Counted from the first letter of the stretch, positions 12,366-23,396 are shown. The stretch: DNA of 64,000 nt from Lactifluus volemus (GCA_022376515.1 WTXI01000051.1:62001-126000); one strand, 5' to 3'. Translations and numbers: made by a program. Notes: generated by a model from the letters alone, not told the origin.

Positions 12366-12943
12366 ATGTCAGTCTCGCCATTCACAGCAGCCCACAGGCG
12401 CTACGTAAAATCTCTTTACAAACGTATGCTCGAGAATGAGCGCAATTGGGTTGTCCGCTATGATTTCTGGCGTGCCCGCGCCTGCGCCGTCCGCGCCGAG
12501 TTTGAACGCAATCGGTAAAACATGGAAAACGTCTTCAAGTAGCTTCTTTTGCTCACTACTTTCTCTCTCGAAAAGAAACGTCCATGATCCACGCGCACTC
12601 GCTGCGATCTTAGAAAAAGCTGAAGAAGAGCTGGCCCGGAAAAGTCACCCCGATCCTTACATCCGTTGCGTTTTCCATCGCGTCACTATGCCCTCCCCAT
12701 CTCACCACCTTTTTCAACAGCCCCCGCATTCCCCGGTGGCTCGAAATGGTTCGTCCGTCTTTTTTCCCCTAACTCGGTTTGTTTTCAGTGCTGACCTCTT
12801 TTATTCTTTTTGCGGGAATACTCAGGGAACGCAATCTACCCGTATGTACTGAAATAGCCGCCCTTGGTCGAGTTTTCACTAACTACGATCGCCTCACTCA
12901 GCCTCCCCTTGGCCCTATCTTCGATCACGAAGCTCATCATTGA
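12366..12943 (+). CDS. NDUFB9: Complex I LYR-family subunit NDUFB9 (B22)
   Basis: Accessory subunit of mitochondrial NADH:ubiquinone oxidoreductase; LYR-family proteins bind the mitochondrial acyl carrier protein. Five exons (12366-12514, 12576-12664, 12721-12748, 12826-12841, 12902-12943) total 324 nt, 107 residues, about the usual length. Visible family features: HRRYVKSLYKRMLENERNW (the LYR-motif region, here LYK as in animal NDUFB9), VRAEFERNRNVHDP, AEEELARKSHPDPYI, FPGGSKWERNLPPP and the terminal LGPIFDHEAHH. The ATG was chosen because MSVSPFTAAHRRYVK places the LYR region right at the N-terminus. Exon 4 is only 16 nt. Divergent from RRN3. Confidence 0.93.
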
Positions 12944-13544
12944 AATGGTTGTCGCATCTGGAAATTGCTTTCTGGTACTATTCGTACCCTTAATTTAGAC
13001 ATACAAGCTCTTCCAGATGTCATGTATCATCATCATTCAATCGCGAATGCGCCAAAAGGCGACTTGCGGATGCAGAAACAATAACGGCAACGCCCTACAG
13101 GTGATGAGAAATGTCGCGGTCATTCCAGTCAAGGAGCAAAATCAAAATGCGCACATCATGGGAGACGGGACTGGGTGTATATGTGAGTGTGGGTGCAGTG
13201 AAAGAAGGATGCACTAGGTGGACCGCAAGTCGAACTGAGCAGTACCTGATTCGTGTCGTAATTGGGACATGAAAAGCAAAAAAATGGGGGTACGCAAGCA
13301 AAAGAAACGAAGGAAAAAAAAGTCAAGATCATGAGAGTGACAAGAGAGCATGCATGCCTAAGTAATGTACGTACTGTATGGGGTGTATGTGTAGTAAAAG
13401 AATACCTTATCGACCCAACGGATAAAGAGAGAAAGTGGCAACAATCGACAACATATTGTAGCTGGCTGAGCGGCGACGAGGACGTGCACATAACAGGAAC
13501 TAGCGGCTTGCTCGCCGACACTACGCAACGCACGCAAAATACCA
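12944..13544. other. Convergent spacer, about 600 bp
   Basis: Between the stops of NDUFB9 (plus) and the Barentsz-like gene (minus). Small ORFs on both strands (for example 13156-13567) have no recognisable composition or motif and look accidental. No RNA gene or repeat was identified. Confidence 0.5.
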
Positions 13545-15926
13545 CTAGTAATACACAGCCTGTGTAGCGGCCGGCGCAGCGCCCCGTGGATCTGTGCTAT
13601 ACGCGTCATACTCGACAAACTGTGGCGGCGGGTACGTATACCCCTCCGCCGCACCGTAAGGATAGTACGGTGGCTGTGGGTACGCCGCATATCCCATCAT
13701 GGCAGGTGCAGAGGGGACCTCCGGTGGCGGACTAGGATAAAATTCATGCGGGGCTGGTGGAGGCTGATGCCCCGGTGCATGAGATGGGATAAAGGCAGGT
13801 GCGGAGGTGCTCGCGCGCAACGTCGATGACCTTGACACATGCGTCTGAGCGTGTGCAGAAGAGAGCGGTGACTCTTCAAATGGCGCGTCTGGTCTGCGGA
13901 TCTCGATCCTCGAACTTTGACGTGGCGGTGCAAATAGCGACGGGTCAGGCGATGCGTGCGGCCGGTGCTGCATGTGTGAGGGTAGGTGCGGGTATGGCAA
14001 CATGTATACCGGCGTAGGCACTTGGGGTGGTGCCGCCAAGTACAATGGCCGACCCGTCGCCAGTTCGTATGGCATGCCATGTGCGTCCAGGGCGACGCCA
14101 GGCGGTACTGTAGGTGCCGATACGGGAGCGTACGGATACGGAGAAGCATATCCGGGTGCCGGTGCGGACTGTGCAAAAGCCGTTTGAAGATGCGGGGGTG
14201 GCGAGCGCCAAAGGAGCCCGCCTTCGGGTGCAGTGGCCGAATGAGAGATGTGTGCAGGTCCAGAGGGGGATGCGGTTGCCTCTGGAGCACCAGCTGCAGA
14301 ATTAACTTGGGTGGGTGTATTTGTAGGGAGAGGGATAACGGTTGGTGGTGGTGGGTCGCGTAGTTTGAACGGGTCATCCACAGGGGGCTCCGAGGCCACT
14401 ACAGGCTGCTCCTCGATTGCGACATGTAGTTTGGGTGGGGACTCTGGCTCGACGACGGTCGTGGGAACAGCAGGGGACGTAGATGCCGATGGAACCTCCA
14501 CGATTGGTGCATCGGTCGCTTGCTCGGGAGAAAGGGCCGGTGAAGGAACCGCAGCAGGCGTGAGAGTACTCTCGGCGACCTCGGGCTTGCACTGGCCACG
14601 CGGCAAGGACACTACGAAAACGAGCTCGCCATCATCATGGGCTGCGTCACGCGGTGGAGTAGGGACACGAGGTGGAGGATGTTGGGTGGGAGACTGCACA
14701 ATGGCTTCTAGGCTTGTTCCAGAAAGTTTGACGCGATATGCAGGACCTTGACCAGAGCGAGGACGTTGAGAAGGATCCGAATAAAGGAATAGCTCGTGGT
14801 GCTTTGTCCACGGGCGCTCCGGCTTTATAAGGAACCAGGTGCGGGAGGACATGGATGTCGGCGAGTCAGTCGAAGGAACGCTGGCGGGGCGAGGGGAGAA
14901 CCTTCCCCTTGCAAAGGGTCGCCCTCGTGGGGTAAAATTACCTCGGGGAGGACGAGGGTTGCCATTGGAGCCTTGTGAGTGACCCCGCCGCTGAGAGCGC
15001 TGCTCTTCACGGCGTTTCAACTCCTCGAAACCATCGTGGGTCCATTGGCGATCTACGGGGGGGACATCTGGCTGTGATGGGGACGGTGAGTCATGATTCG
15101 AGTGAGAGTCGGGGGTTGGATTGGCGCTACCACGTCCACGCTCCCGTCCACGTCCACGGACGGGGAAAGCACGCCCTCGGGGGCCACCTTGCCAGCGCCC
15201 GCGCCACCACCCAGAGAGACTACGCAAGTCTTTATCCAGCAAACGATCATCGTGGCCCCAGAACTCGCCGACGGTGGGAACATAGGAGGGATCATTCTCG
15301 AGTCGTTCTTGATACGCCTGGCGCGCAGTCTGCCCACGACGGTGAGGTGCTGGTGCAGATACAGGATGTGGCTCAACACGAGAGGAAGGCGGACTGGGTG
15401 AGATGGGAGGGACGGTTGGCTCGGAAGGAAGGGGAGAAGACACAGGGGGTGGGGATGAGCGACGATTGGCTGGTCCGCGCTTCGACTTGTGAAGCTTGCG
15501 TGGCACAGGGGCGCGAGGGGGCTTGGAATGAATAGGACTATCGTCGAGGTCGGCGAAGTCGATGACAGGAAGATCGGCGGAACCGTTAGCGACTTGATCT
15601 GCGACCATCTCTGACCATGTGACAGAGGCAGCAATCAACGGAGCATGATTGGGATCATCCTTGCTGTCGTTGATGACAGGCGGAGTGGTACCAGGGCTGA
15701 GTAGTTGGGGATGGGCATCTTGTGGTACATCCTCAGACACGGGTTCTGTCTCTGAATCTGATTCAGAGTCTGCGGAAGACTGGTCGTCTTGATCGGTATC
15801 CGAATCTGATCTTGCCTCGCGGACAATATCATCTTCATCGGTATGAAAACCGTTTACCCTTCCTCTCCTCCTAGAGACCCTATGCTTGTGTGGCAACGAT
15901 GTTGGCTTGGTGGCAAGAGCAGGCAT
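13545..15926 (-). CDS. Barentsz/CASC3 (Btz/SELOR domain) exon-junction-complex-like protein
   Basis: CASC3/Barentsz binds eIF4A3 and RNA in the exon junction complex and affects mRNA fate. One uninterrupted frame of 793 residues. The N-terminus is basic, then acidic/Ser-rich (DEDDIVREARSDSDTDQDD). The Btz core follows: QERLENDPSYVPTVGEFWGH, then DDRLLDKDLRSLSGWWRGRW, an RG-rich tract (RGRGRERGRG) and QWTHDGFEELKRREEQ, the two-part eIF4A3-binding signature. The C-terminal half is Pro/Tyr-rich low complexity and ends ATQAVYY. The start was set at 15926 (MPALATKPTSLPHK); the in-frame ATG 63 nt upstream would add a hydrophobic leader unlikely for a nuclear RNA-binding protein and encoded by a polypyrimidine leader. 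The RG and Pro-rich parts suggest a disordered protein. Confidence 0.88.
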   Translation of the reverse strand: MPALATKPTSLPHKHRVSRRRGRVNGFHTDEDDIVREARSDSDTDQDDQSSADSESDSETEPVSEDVPQDAHPQLLSPGTTPPVINDSKDDPNHAPLIAASVTWSEMVADQVANGSADLPVIDFADLDDSPIHSKPPRAPVPRKLHKSKRGPANRRSSPPPVSSPLPSEPTVPPISPSPPSSRVEPHPVSAPAPHRRGQTARQAYQERLENDPSYVPTVGEFWGHDDRLLDKDLRSLSGWWRGRWQGGPRGRAFPVRGRGRERGRGSANPTPDSHSNHDSPSPSQPDVPPVDRQWTHDGFEELKRREEQRSQRRGHSQGSNGNPRPPRGNFTPRGRPFARGRFSPRPASVPSTDSPTSMSSRTWFLIKPERPWTKHHELFLYSDPSQRPRSGQGPAYRVKLSGTSLEAIVQSPTQHPPPRVPTPPRDAAHDDGELVFVVSLPRGQCKPEVAESTLTPAAVPSPALSPEQATDAPIVEVPSASTSPAVPTTVVEPESPPKLHVAIEEQPVVASEPPVDDPFKLRDPPPPTVIPLPTNTPTQVNSAAGAPEATASPSGPAHISHSATAPEGGLLWRSPPPHLQTAFAQSAPAPGYASPYPYAPVSAPTVPPGVALDAHGMPYELATGRPLYLAAPPQVPTPVYMLPYPHLPSHMQHRPHASPDPSLFAPPRQSSRIEIRRPDAPFEESPLSSAHAQTHVSRSSTLRASTSAPAFIPSHAPGHQPPPAPHEFYPSPPPEVPSAPAMMGYAAYPQPPYYPYGAAEGYTYPPPQFVEYDAYSTDPRGAAPAATQAVYY

Positions 15927-16222
15927 TCTGAAGAGAGGAATCACTGAGAAAAGTGAAAGCAAAAAAAAAGAGAGAAAAAGAAAAAGCAAATACCAAAAAG
16001 ATTAGATTAGAAGAACTGAAAGAGTAGGAGGATTGTTTGTTAAGAGATAGAGAAGAATTCTAGGGGACGGACGGGGAGCTGAACAGAGCCTTGAGCTGCG
16101 TACTAGTACGGACAGCCAGAGGGCAAGCACAGACAAAAGCAGCCACGGTCAACTCCGAACATGTTCAAACTCAGCATTCATTTGTGCCCCCTACAGCTTA
16201 CATAAAGCCTGAGGTACTACCT

Positions 16223-17538
16223 TCAACCAGTCCAACACTGCATTGCCACTTGTTCGCTTGCCTCAACCATGATCCAGTGTCCCATATTTCCCAGTTTGAT
16301 CTCCTTTAACTTGGCTATCGCCTCCCTCATCTTCCCTAGCATTTCAGGTGTTCCCGAAGGATCTCGGTCTCCCCAAATATGCAACACTGGTAATTCAGCC
16401 GGCAGCTGACTTGGCAGTCGTCCTGCGACCTTATCTTAGCTCTACCATATATCTCGGTGATAAACGAGAATCACCTTTCTCCTCCTCGAATTTTAGTTTG
16501 GTCCTCCGGTAATATGACAATGGTCCGTTCATGCTCCGCATCTGTGAAGCAACATATTTGAGTTCCTAATTAACCCACGTCAGCCTTCAATGGTAAATAT
16601 TCGTCAACGTGATTACACAAACATCTTCTGTTAATGGATGCATCCTCGTCTGCACCCTCGTCGTGACTTGCGGGTTCAAAATGCTTGTCGCATATTCCCT
16701 TCAAATACTAGTGATCGATCGCCACCGATTCCATAAACCAACCGTAGGAATCGTTCGAGCTGCACAGAGCACGTTAGCACATTTGTTACACTGCCCCACA
16801 CTCGGTGCCCACATTGGCTTCGATCTCCTTTGTTGATTCTGGGTTGGCAAAGTACAACTGATATGCGTAATTTGGAATCATCTTAACAATGTCTTCCAGC
16901 GACATGTATCGTTCGCTTGGAGATGTGAATGGAACCGAGAAACTGTTGACACTATGAATAATATTGATTCGACAGACTGAAAGAAAAGCTCACAGGCCAA
17001 GTGCCAACAACCTATCAGGATGCCACAGCGCGAACCGTCCCGCAATGTGTGAGCCCCAGTCGTGTCCGATCACGACCTAATGACAATGGTCACCCCCACA
17101 AATCAACGAGATATCGCGCGCTTACAGCTTTAGAAACTCCAATGACGTCCAGGAGTGCGGCGAGATCCGCACACAACTTTCGAGTCGAGTACTCTTCCAC
17201 GGCCAACGGCTTGTCCGTCCCACCATAGCCAAGCATATCTGGCACTACCACGCGATACCCAGCTTCCACCCACGGCCCAATCTGATATCGCCATCCATAC
17301 CTTTACATGTCATAAACAATCAGAGTGGTCTTTTTTTTTTCTTCTCGGCTTGTGTAAACGCTCACCAGATGTCGGGAAACCCATGAATGCAGAGGATGGT
17401 CCGTGACGATGGACTATCAGGGCAATTTGCTGGTTTCTCGTCAACAAAATGGTACGTTCGGCCGGTGGAGAGCTGCTCAGTGCGGTGGTTGAAACTACAT
17501 GGGTCCGCAGGATTCATCCTTGACGGTGGGGTCATCAT
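16223..17538 (-). CDS. Epoxide-hydrolase-like alpha/beta-hydrolase (model uncertain, possible frame break)
   Basis: Alpha/beta-hydrolase of the soluble epoxide hydrolase type. The deduced start (17538 or 17517) leads to SFNHRTEQLSTGRTYHFVDE, then TILCIHGFPDIW (oxyanion HG motif), YGWRYQIGPW, VVVPDMLGYGGTDKP and VVIGHDWGSHIAGRFAL with the nucleophile elbow GHDWG (Asp). Later pieces EIEANLERFLRLVYG (after a 52-nt intron), GPLSYYRRTKLKFEEEKG and LPVLHIWGDRDPSGTP (acid) and NMGHWIMVEA (His) follow the family order. Two spots are doubtful: near 16680 the frame between exons is unclear, and at about 16246 the family-typical ending NAVLDWLK lies in the next frame, as if one base were missing (end then at 16191). 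Probably a real gene; substrate unknown. Confidence 0.7.
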
Positions 17539-17718
17539 CAGAGGAGAGCCGGGGCAAATGCGGCCAGATGTCGGCCGTTGACATCAAATTTATTGTATCG
17601 GCAAACAATTTGGGGTTGTATTACAATGACAATCTGGGGTTTCGAAGAAAAAATATAAACAAATGGTTTTTGGGGGAGCAGTTGCTACAGGTCTATAACC
17701 CAGGGCCAAACAGACTGA

Positions 17719-19154
17719 TCACAGCAACTGGCGGAGGTCCCCCTCACGCGGCTTCGTTTGTCCGCAGTAGGCGATAAGATAATTTGATGGATGCCACGTC
17801 ACTTTTGGAGAGCTAGCTAGCGCAGGTACCCGGTGCAACGGCACACCTGTCTCCGTCGCGCACTGTGCCACCGATCAGATAAAATTGAATAGAGTAAAAG
17901 AAATACTGAGGCGTACAATATCAATGTACGTTCCCGCACCCGCAATAGCGAGGTACTCGCCATCGTGTGAAAAGCTCAAGTCTGATATGGCTTGCCTGTC
18001 ACGAGTTAGTGGGCTCAATATATTGAGTGTGCCAACAAAGTACGCACTCGCATACGGTAATCGTCCGGGCTGCGATCCACTCGCTGGTATCGAACAAGTT
18101 TACTATCGAGTCGAAGCCCCCAGAGGCGAGATAACGACCGCGGGGGTCCAACGCCGCGGCGACGCAACCACCCACATGAGCCGCAAGATTTTCACGCAGC
18201 ACAAGAGAGGGAACATCGACGATGCGGATAGCATGCTCCGACATGTGGGTGAGGATCACGCTGTCTCCTGTGTGATTGAACATGGCGGCAGACGCCGTCA
18301 GCTGTCAATGCATAAGTGCTAACATCAAACGTCAGGGAGAAAACGAAGGGTACGGGAGCACGGTCCATTGGAGACCATCGTGGTTGAGCCACAGGGTCAT
18401 CGGGGTCTTTTCCGTAAGACATGAAAAAGAGTTGATTTCCAGAGGATATATAAAGCAGGGATTTGCCGTCAGGGGCATAGTTGATCTGGACCGGCGATAC
18501 CTTGAGCGTGCATTGTTGGAAGTGCCGGCTTTCTGATTATAAGAGAGTTGAAGGGAAAGTACACGAAGCATAAGAAAGACATACGCCTCGCGTCCCAAAA
18601 GACAATCTTTCTGTCCTTCTGGCTCGAAGAGCAAAATAGCTCTGGGTGAGTGGGATTCCACGCAACGTAGTCGACGTCGTCGCTGTGCGCGCCGGAAAAC
18701 AAGGAAGCGGATCTGGACTCCATCTGAACGGTGGAATGAGCGCAGGGAAAGGAGTAGTCGGACAAGGACGCACATTCTTTTCAGGCTGAAAGATCCGCAC
18801 CGTCCTGTCGATACCCACAGCAGCTAGCTTCTTTCCATCGCAACTCCAGGCGACGTGAGTGATAGCCTGGGTAGACGTTATACGAACATCGCGGGGTCGA
18901 AAGGCGGAGAAAGTGGGTGGCTACGAGATAAGCCTGAGGTCATGGCCACATTCTCTGGAAATCTGGCGGATAACAACGCGTACGTGAACGCCTCTGACAG
19001 TAAAGGTTGTATGTGGAGGTGGCGAGGGTGGTCGCTGAGGAGGCTGTATTTCATCCTCGTCCTTTGTAAAGCTTGACATGATGACCGTGAGAATAGCTGG
19101 TACGGTGCCAGTGGCTGAGTAATAAACGAGTCGAGCGACAGTCCAATTCGACAT
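17719..19154 (-). CDS. TEX1: WD40 protein TEX1/THOC3 of the THO/TREX complex
   Basis: THO-complex WD40 subunit that couples transcription elongation to mRNA export. Repeats in order: AITHVAWSCDGKKLAAVGID with RTVRIFQPEKN (about 18780-18860), DDVDYVAWNPTHPELFCSSS with QKDRKIVFWDAR (about 18590-18700), SPVQINYAPDGKSLLYI (about 18470), FNHTGDSVILTHMSEHAIRIVD (18210-18280), VAAALDPRGRYLASGGFDSI with DTSEWIAARTIT (18030-18150), ISDLSFSHDGEYLAIAGAG (17930-17995) and VTWHPSNYLIAYCGQTK (about 17755-17810). An intron of about 63 nt (GTACGC...TCGTAG) joins a Pro-rich N-terminus to PPTFSAFRPRDVRITS. The start is uncertain: 19154, or the in-frame ATG at 19079 giving MSSFTKDEDEIQ. The end is odd: the read frame stops at 17719 after GDLRQLL, while the next frame encodes PPPVAVISLFGPGL (stop 17693), which looks more like the family end. 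Confidence 0.9.
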
Positions 19155-19407
19155 TGACTGGTTTCCTAACCAACTCTCATTGTCCCCTTTTGAAAGTTCA
19201 ACACACAGTCACTTGTATATTAGATTGAAAGTGTTAGACAGGTGAGTCCATTCAAACTGATACTCTTGTGAAATTCGTGAACTTTGGGGTTCATGATTCA
19301 GCCCCTTGGATCTTCCCTTGGCTTTGCCTGGGTCTCTTACCGTCCTTGGGTCCCATCTACGATCAATCTCCACGTACCCGCCTCCTACACGCGAGGGTGC
19401 CTTATTA
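19155..19407. promoter_or_regulatory. Divergent promoter region, TEX1 / TFIIB
   Basis: 253 bp between the start codons of two transcription/mRNA-export genes read in opposite directions. The in-frame upstream ATG at 19306 of the TFIIB frame was not chosen, since its extension has no family similarity. Confidence 0.55.
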
Positions 19408-20506
19408 ATGGCTTATCCCAAACCATTCCCTCTTGCCTCTCCTCCAAAACCTCAACAGGCTGCATTTGCACCTGACCTCTCAGTCCGTCTCATCTGTCCG
19501 GATTGCAGGGACCCCAACCCAACCATTGTTGAGGAGTTTGGAGCCGGAGATCTCGTGTGTGGAGGATGTGGACTCGTCCTCGGTGATCGCATCGTTGATA
19601 CTCGGAGCGAATGGCGTGTACGTCTTCTCCTATCATCTTTTAGGTTTTCCTTCCAGCTCTGACCCGCTTTAGACCTTTGCCAATGATGAAGGCGATGATC
19701 CCTCCCGTGTCGGTGCTGCGGCAGATCCTCTCATGGAGGGTATGGAACAGCTTGACACAATCATCGGCTTCAAGGACGGTGGCACGGGTATTGCCCGTGA
19801 GCTGCAGCGTGCAGCAACCCGTTCCCAAAATGCGCGTTCTGAGCGGAATCTTCTCTCCGCTTTCCGTGACATCTCGAGTTGGTGTGACCAGTTCTCGCTC
19901 CCGAAAACCATCAGCGACATTGCAAAGCAACTCTACAAGCGTGCGGACGAAGAAAAGCTTCTTCGTGGCAAGCCACTCGATGCCGTCATTGCGGCCTGCA
20001 TCTTCATTGCCTGTCGTCAGGCACATGTACCCCGCACATTCCGCGAGATTTGCAACCTCACGCACGTGTCGAAGAAGGTCCTCGGCCAGTGTTACAAAGC
20101 GCTTGAGCAGGCATTCAACCTCACTCCTGGGTCGAGCGCCGCGCGCGCAGGTGCTACTGGCGTAGCGGGTCCGGAGGACCTGCTCGTTCGATACTGCAAT
20201 CACCTCGATTTGCCCCCACACGTGCAGGCCATATGCAAGGACATTATCGTCGCAGCACGAGAGCATGGCATTGCGGATGGTCGCAGTCCTGTGTCGATCG
20301 CAGGCGGCGCAATCTACTTTGCATGTTTACTACTCGGCGTTTCCAAAGCCGTCAAGGACATCAGCATGGTAGCGGGCGTTAGTGAGGGGACCATCAAACT
20401 CGTGTATCGATTGTATTATACGGACCGTCTAAAACTCGTCAAGCAAGAGTGGATAAACGATGGCAAGGTGAACATGGACCGCCTGCCAGTTGAGACCACC
20501 AAGTAG
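19408..20506 (+). CDS. SUA7: Transcription initiation factor IIB
   Basis: TFIIB bridges promoter-bound TBP and RNA polymerase II and helps set the start site. Two exons (19408-19617, 19673-20506) give 1044 nt, 347 residues. The N-terminal zinc ribbon shows LICPDCRDPN and LVCGGCGLVLGDRIVDTRSE, followed across the 55-nt intron by the B-finger/linker WRTFANDEGDDPSRVG. Two cyclin-like repeats follow: IAKQLYKRADEEKLLRGKP with CIFIACRQAHVPRTFREI, and HVQAICKDIIVAAREHGIAD with GGAIYFACLLLGVSKAVKDI. The ATG at 19408 gives MAYPKPFPLASPP, the usual short leader before the ribbon. Divergent from TEX1; convergent with RRS1, 128 bp away. Confidence 0.97.
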
Positions 20507-20634
20507 ACGTTTTTCTACCGACGGGCGTTCACACTTTCCCATACATGACTTTTTTTTTCTTCCTTCAGTAGCACGCTTTGTATGTATACACACAGCCATA
20601 ATAATCACATTCAGGTAGGACTACAAGTGTAGCC

Positions 20635-21845
20635 CTACCGTCTGCCCCTTTGTTTTTTCTTGACCTCAGATCCTGACTTGTAGGCTAGTGCAGCTGCTCC
20701 TTGCCCATTTGAAGCGAACCGTACTGCTTTGCGGACATTGAGCACATTTCCGTCCCTGTCTCCATCTCCGGTATCTGGTCTGGCTTTTTTCATTGAGCTG
20801 TGACCGCTTCCCAGCTTCTTGATCAGTGCCAAATTCGCACTTTTCTCCGCATCTAGCGACTGTTCGATCGGATCGAACTGATCACATTGGAGTGTCAAAG
20901 AACGTAGAAAAAAAAAAAGTATATGGATTACGGGTACCTTGCGCTTCAATCCGCGGGGCTTTTTTTCGCCTGGCAGCATGCGGTCGAATCTGCCCATGCT
21001 TGCAGTGCTAGCCCGGGTTGTGACGAGCGAGCGTTCGATTTCCTTTTTCTTGCGATCAGCATGGGCACCCGAATTAACCGCCACTCCTTGCTGCGCCCGC
21101 GCAAGATTTTGCAGACGCTGGTTCTCATTCTTCGCTACGCGAGCCTTGCGCGCCACGCGTGCTTCCTTGGATGGATCATAATTCGTATCTGAGAGTTGGT
21201 CGCAAGAAAAAATAAATTGAGTACGACCATTCGATACATATATATTTGCGGTGGACACACCGGCATTAGCAGGAACCTCATGTAACCATTGGCTCTCTTC
21301 GTCCTTATTTTTGCCTTTCCAACCCCAGCGTGGGATCCAGTCTTGACGCTCCTCGTCCCATACTTTCCTATCGCGTCGTTGCGAGCGTATGCCTTTTGTG
21401 CGCGCAAACTTTTCCCACTTGGTCAGTGGTTTGGGCTTCGGGAGCGGCTTGGCGCGTGGGAGCTGAGTCGTTGGCGCTGGGAGCTGCGCGAGGGGGCCTT
21501 CGGGCGAAGAGAGGGTCGGGAGCGAAAAAAGGGCGGCGATGAGAAGTTGGACGCCATCGCGTGCGTTAGCTTGGAGATACGTTTCGCGTTCTTGACTAAA
21601 GGTTTAGATGAGTTGAATGGAATAGAAGAGGAGGTCGCGGAAGGGAAACTTACTCGTAGCTTTCTTTGTCAGTTGTGTTTGGGTCAGTCACGGTCAAGAA
21701 AGCTGCGTCGACGTCAAGGGAAAGTTCTTTTTCAACAAGAATAGACTTGCTAACACAGGAACACTTGATCAACCTTCTGTGATATACAAGAAAAATGAAC
21801 TCACTGTTTTGAAGCTTGAGATGCGAGGATTTGTGATACATCCAT
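20635..21845 (-). CDS. RRS1: Ribosome biogenesis regulatory protein RRS1
   Basis: RRS1 works with RPF2 to bring the 5S RNP into pre-60S ribosomes in the nucleolus. The start at 21845 gives MDVSQILASQASKHKSILVE after removal of an intron (GTGAGT...GTGTTAG), matching the family N-terminus, then EKELSLDVDAAFLTVTDPN. The conserved core on the next exon reads KPLTKWEKFARTKGIRSQ, RDRKVWDEERQDWIPRWGWK (about 21300-21430), DTNYDPSKEARVARKARV (21130-21190) and GRFDRMLPGEKKPRGLKRK (about 20935-20990). The C-terminus is basic, ending VKKKQRGRR, fitting nucleolar RNA binding. Several introns of 50-60 nt. Intact frame throughout. Confidence 0.95.
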
Positions 21846-22464
21846 GATGTGAGCAGAGCAGAGTCAAGTCATGTGCTCGCTGCGACTCGGACGTAATTGT
21901 CACGGCGGCAGTATAACGAGTGCATCCAACCAGTCCCTTCGGATTCAATAATAATCAATACTGTGCCTACGCAACATGTAAAGGGAACTGCGGCTGCGTA
22001 GAAGAACAATTCGCCATTCACTCTGGTTCTTTACCTTGCCATGTGTATCATCTCTGATTTTTGGACAATTCTTGCAAGGCCGTCAAGTTTCGCACCACTC
22101 AACTCTCCGCATAATACTCCTCGGCAATAGTTATTATCTCTTTCCACTTGTCAAAACTTGGGGATTCACCAAGTTGCAACCATAAAAATATTGAGTAACA
22201 CACTGGCAAACATGATCCCAGCTCTGGGATAATTCTGGGTATTAATAAATTTGTGTTCATAGATAGGCGTTAGTTGTTGTTGTCGTCATCTCCTTTTTTG
22301 GAGAGACTTTCTTTGCGGTTTGCGGTCATTTGACTTGCGAGTTTGTCGTTTCTGGAAGTGCTGGCGCCTCTGCACATATATAAAGATGCGAACGACGCTC
22401 GATCTACGCAGCGCCAGCTTTTGTACTTGCTGCCCTTTTCCGTCACTCTAGACGACGAACTAAG
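21846..22464. promoter_or_regulatory. Divergent spacer, RRS1 / F-box-like gene
   Basis: 619 bp, AT-richer than the flanking genes, between the start codons of RRS1 (minus) and the F-box-like gene (plus). A TATATAAA element at about 22377-22384 lies 81 bp upstream of the plus-strand start and is a candidate TATA box for that gene. No other gene seen. Confidence 0.5.
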
Positions 22465-23037
22465 ATGACCTACTGGCTGGCAACAAGCAAACGCAGACTA
22501 GTAAAGCCAGTCCCAGGCCCAACCGCTCCCCCTTCCATTGGCCAGCGCCTTCTCACGATCGATGCTATCGTCGATATGATCTTTTCCTTCTCCGCACCCC
22601 GCACTATTATTTCTCTATCCAAGACATGTCACGCTGTGGAACCTATCGCCGCATCCTATTTTCGTGTCGCATACAACCCGGAGTGCTTTCTTCGCCAGTT
22701 TCTGCCAGACCCGCCAGTCGCCCGCGCGTTCCGGACCCTCCAAGCTGAGACAGGTGTGATCATATTCGGCAAGGCAGCGTGCAACTTTCTTGCACGTGCG
22801 CCATTCACAGAGACGGCGATGAGCCTGTACGTGGATGGGTCGTACGCCTCTCAAGTGAAAGATTTCTTGACGAACGCTGGGTACGATGTGGAGACGCACG
22901 AGGGCAAGTTTGTTTTCTTCAAGACGGGGGAGGATGGTCAAGTCAGATACAAGATTGTGCTCCAGGTTGGCGTAGTTGTTCAAGTTCAAAATGTCTCGAC
23001 CAGTGCGTGGGCGAGCAAACCACGATGCGAGAGGTGA
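22465..23037 (+). CDS. F-box-like protein with degenerate nucleotidyltransferase-like region
   Basis: A frame of 190 residues. The N-terminal part RLLTIDAIVDMIFSFSAPRT and IISLSKTCHAVEPIAASYFR resembles the F-box of a basidiomycete family whose second region looks like a minimal nucleotidyltransferase (usually GS followed by SDLDLY). Here the equivalent stretches are TGVIIFGKAACNFLAR and ETAMSLYVDGS, so both GS and the acidic DxD pair are gone and enzyme activity is unlikely. After VRYKIVLQV the frame drifts and stops at 23037. A family-like block ITFDGAYSLFPARYD follows at 23070-23120 in another frame behind a TAG, so the gene is either shortened or has an intron I could not place. A second, rearranged copy lies at 33298-33960. 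Confidence 0.55.
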   Translation: MTYWLATSKRRLVKPVPGPTAPPSIGQRLLTIDAIVDMIFSFSAPRTIISLSKTCHAVEPIAASYFRVAYNPECFLRQFLPDPPVARAFRTLQAETGVIIFGKAACNFLARAPFTETAMSLYVDGSYASQVKDFLTNAGYDVETHEGKFVFFKTGEDGQVRYKIVLQVGVVVQVQNVSTSAWASKPRCER

Positions 23038-23396
23038 TTGACCTGTAGCGGGACTTCACAGACTTTACCGACATCATCACATTCGATGGCGCATACTCAC
23101 TCTTCCCCGCTCGATACGATAACGAGGAGCCCAGTGCAGACTCTGCGATACCCACGGCGCAATCGGGTCGAAATTTCGTAGCTTTTCAGATCGCTCAAGC
23201 TGGGTCGTCACTTTCGATCAGGCGAGCATGGTGCCACCACAGCTAGGGTTTGGTACATCTATACCGGCACGCCACTCGCTGTACACAAGCAGCTGGATGG
23301 TGTCGCCGCCGCCTGAAAAGGACGATACCAAAACCCAACTGCACGGTGTCGTGCTGCGCTCAAAGCTGCTACGGCTTGACCACGTCATGTGTTCCG
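22640..23396 (+). repeat. Duplicated segment A, copy 1 (inverted partner at 33298-33960)
   Basis: From GAACCTATCGCCGCATCC to CACGTCATGTGTTCC this stretch recurs in reverse complement at 33298-33960 with point changes and several short deletions in the second copy. It covers most of the F-box-like frame and its downstream block, but not the N-terminal F-box itself. Confidence 0.85.

Noticed and set aside
15927..15989. N-terminal extension of the Barentsz-like protein resembling a signal peptide (MLFLFLSFFLLSLF)
   Set aside because: It is the translation of a pyrimidine-rich 5' leader; a nuclear/cytoplasmic RNA-binding protein should not have a secretion signal, and the next in-frame ATG gives a typical basic start.
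16223..17538. Calling the epoxide-hydrolase-like gene a certain pseudogene
   Set aside because: Most motifs including the GHDWG nucleophile are intact; the doubtful points can be explained by an unplaced intron and one missing base.
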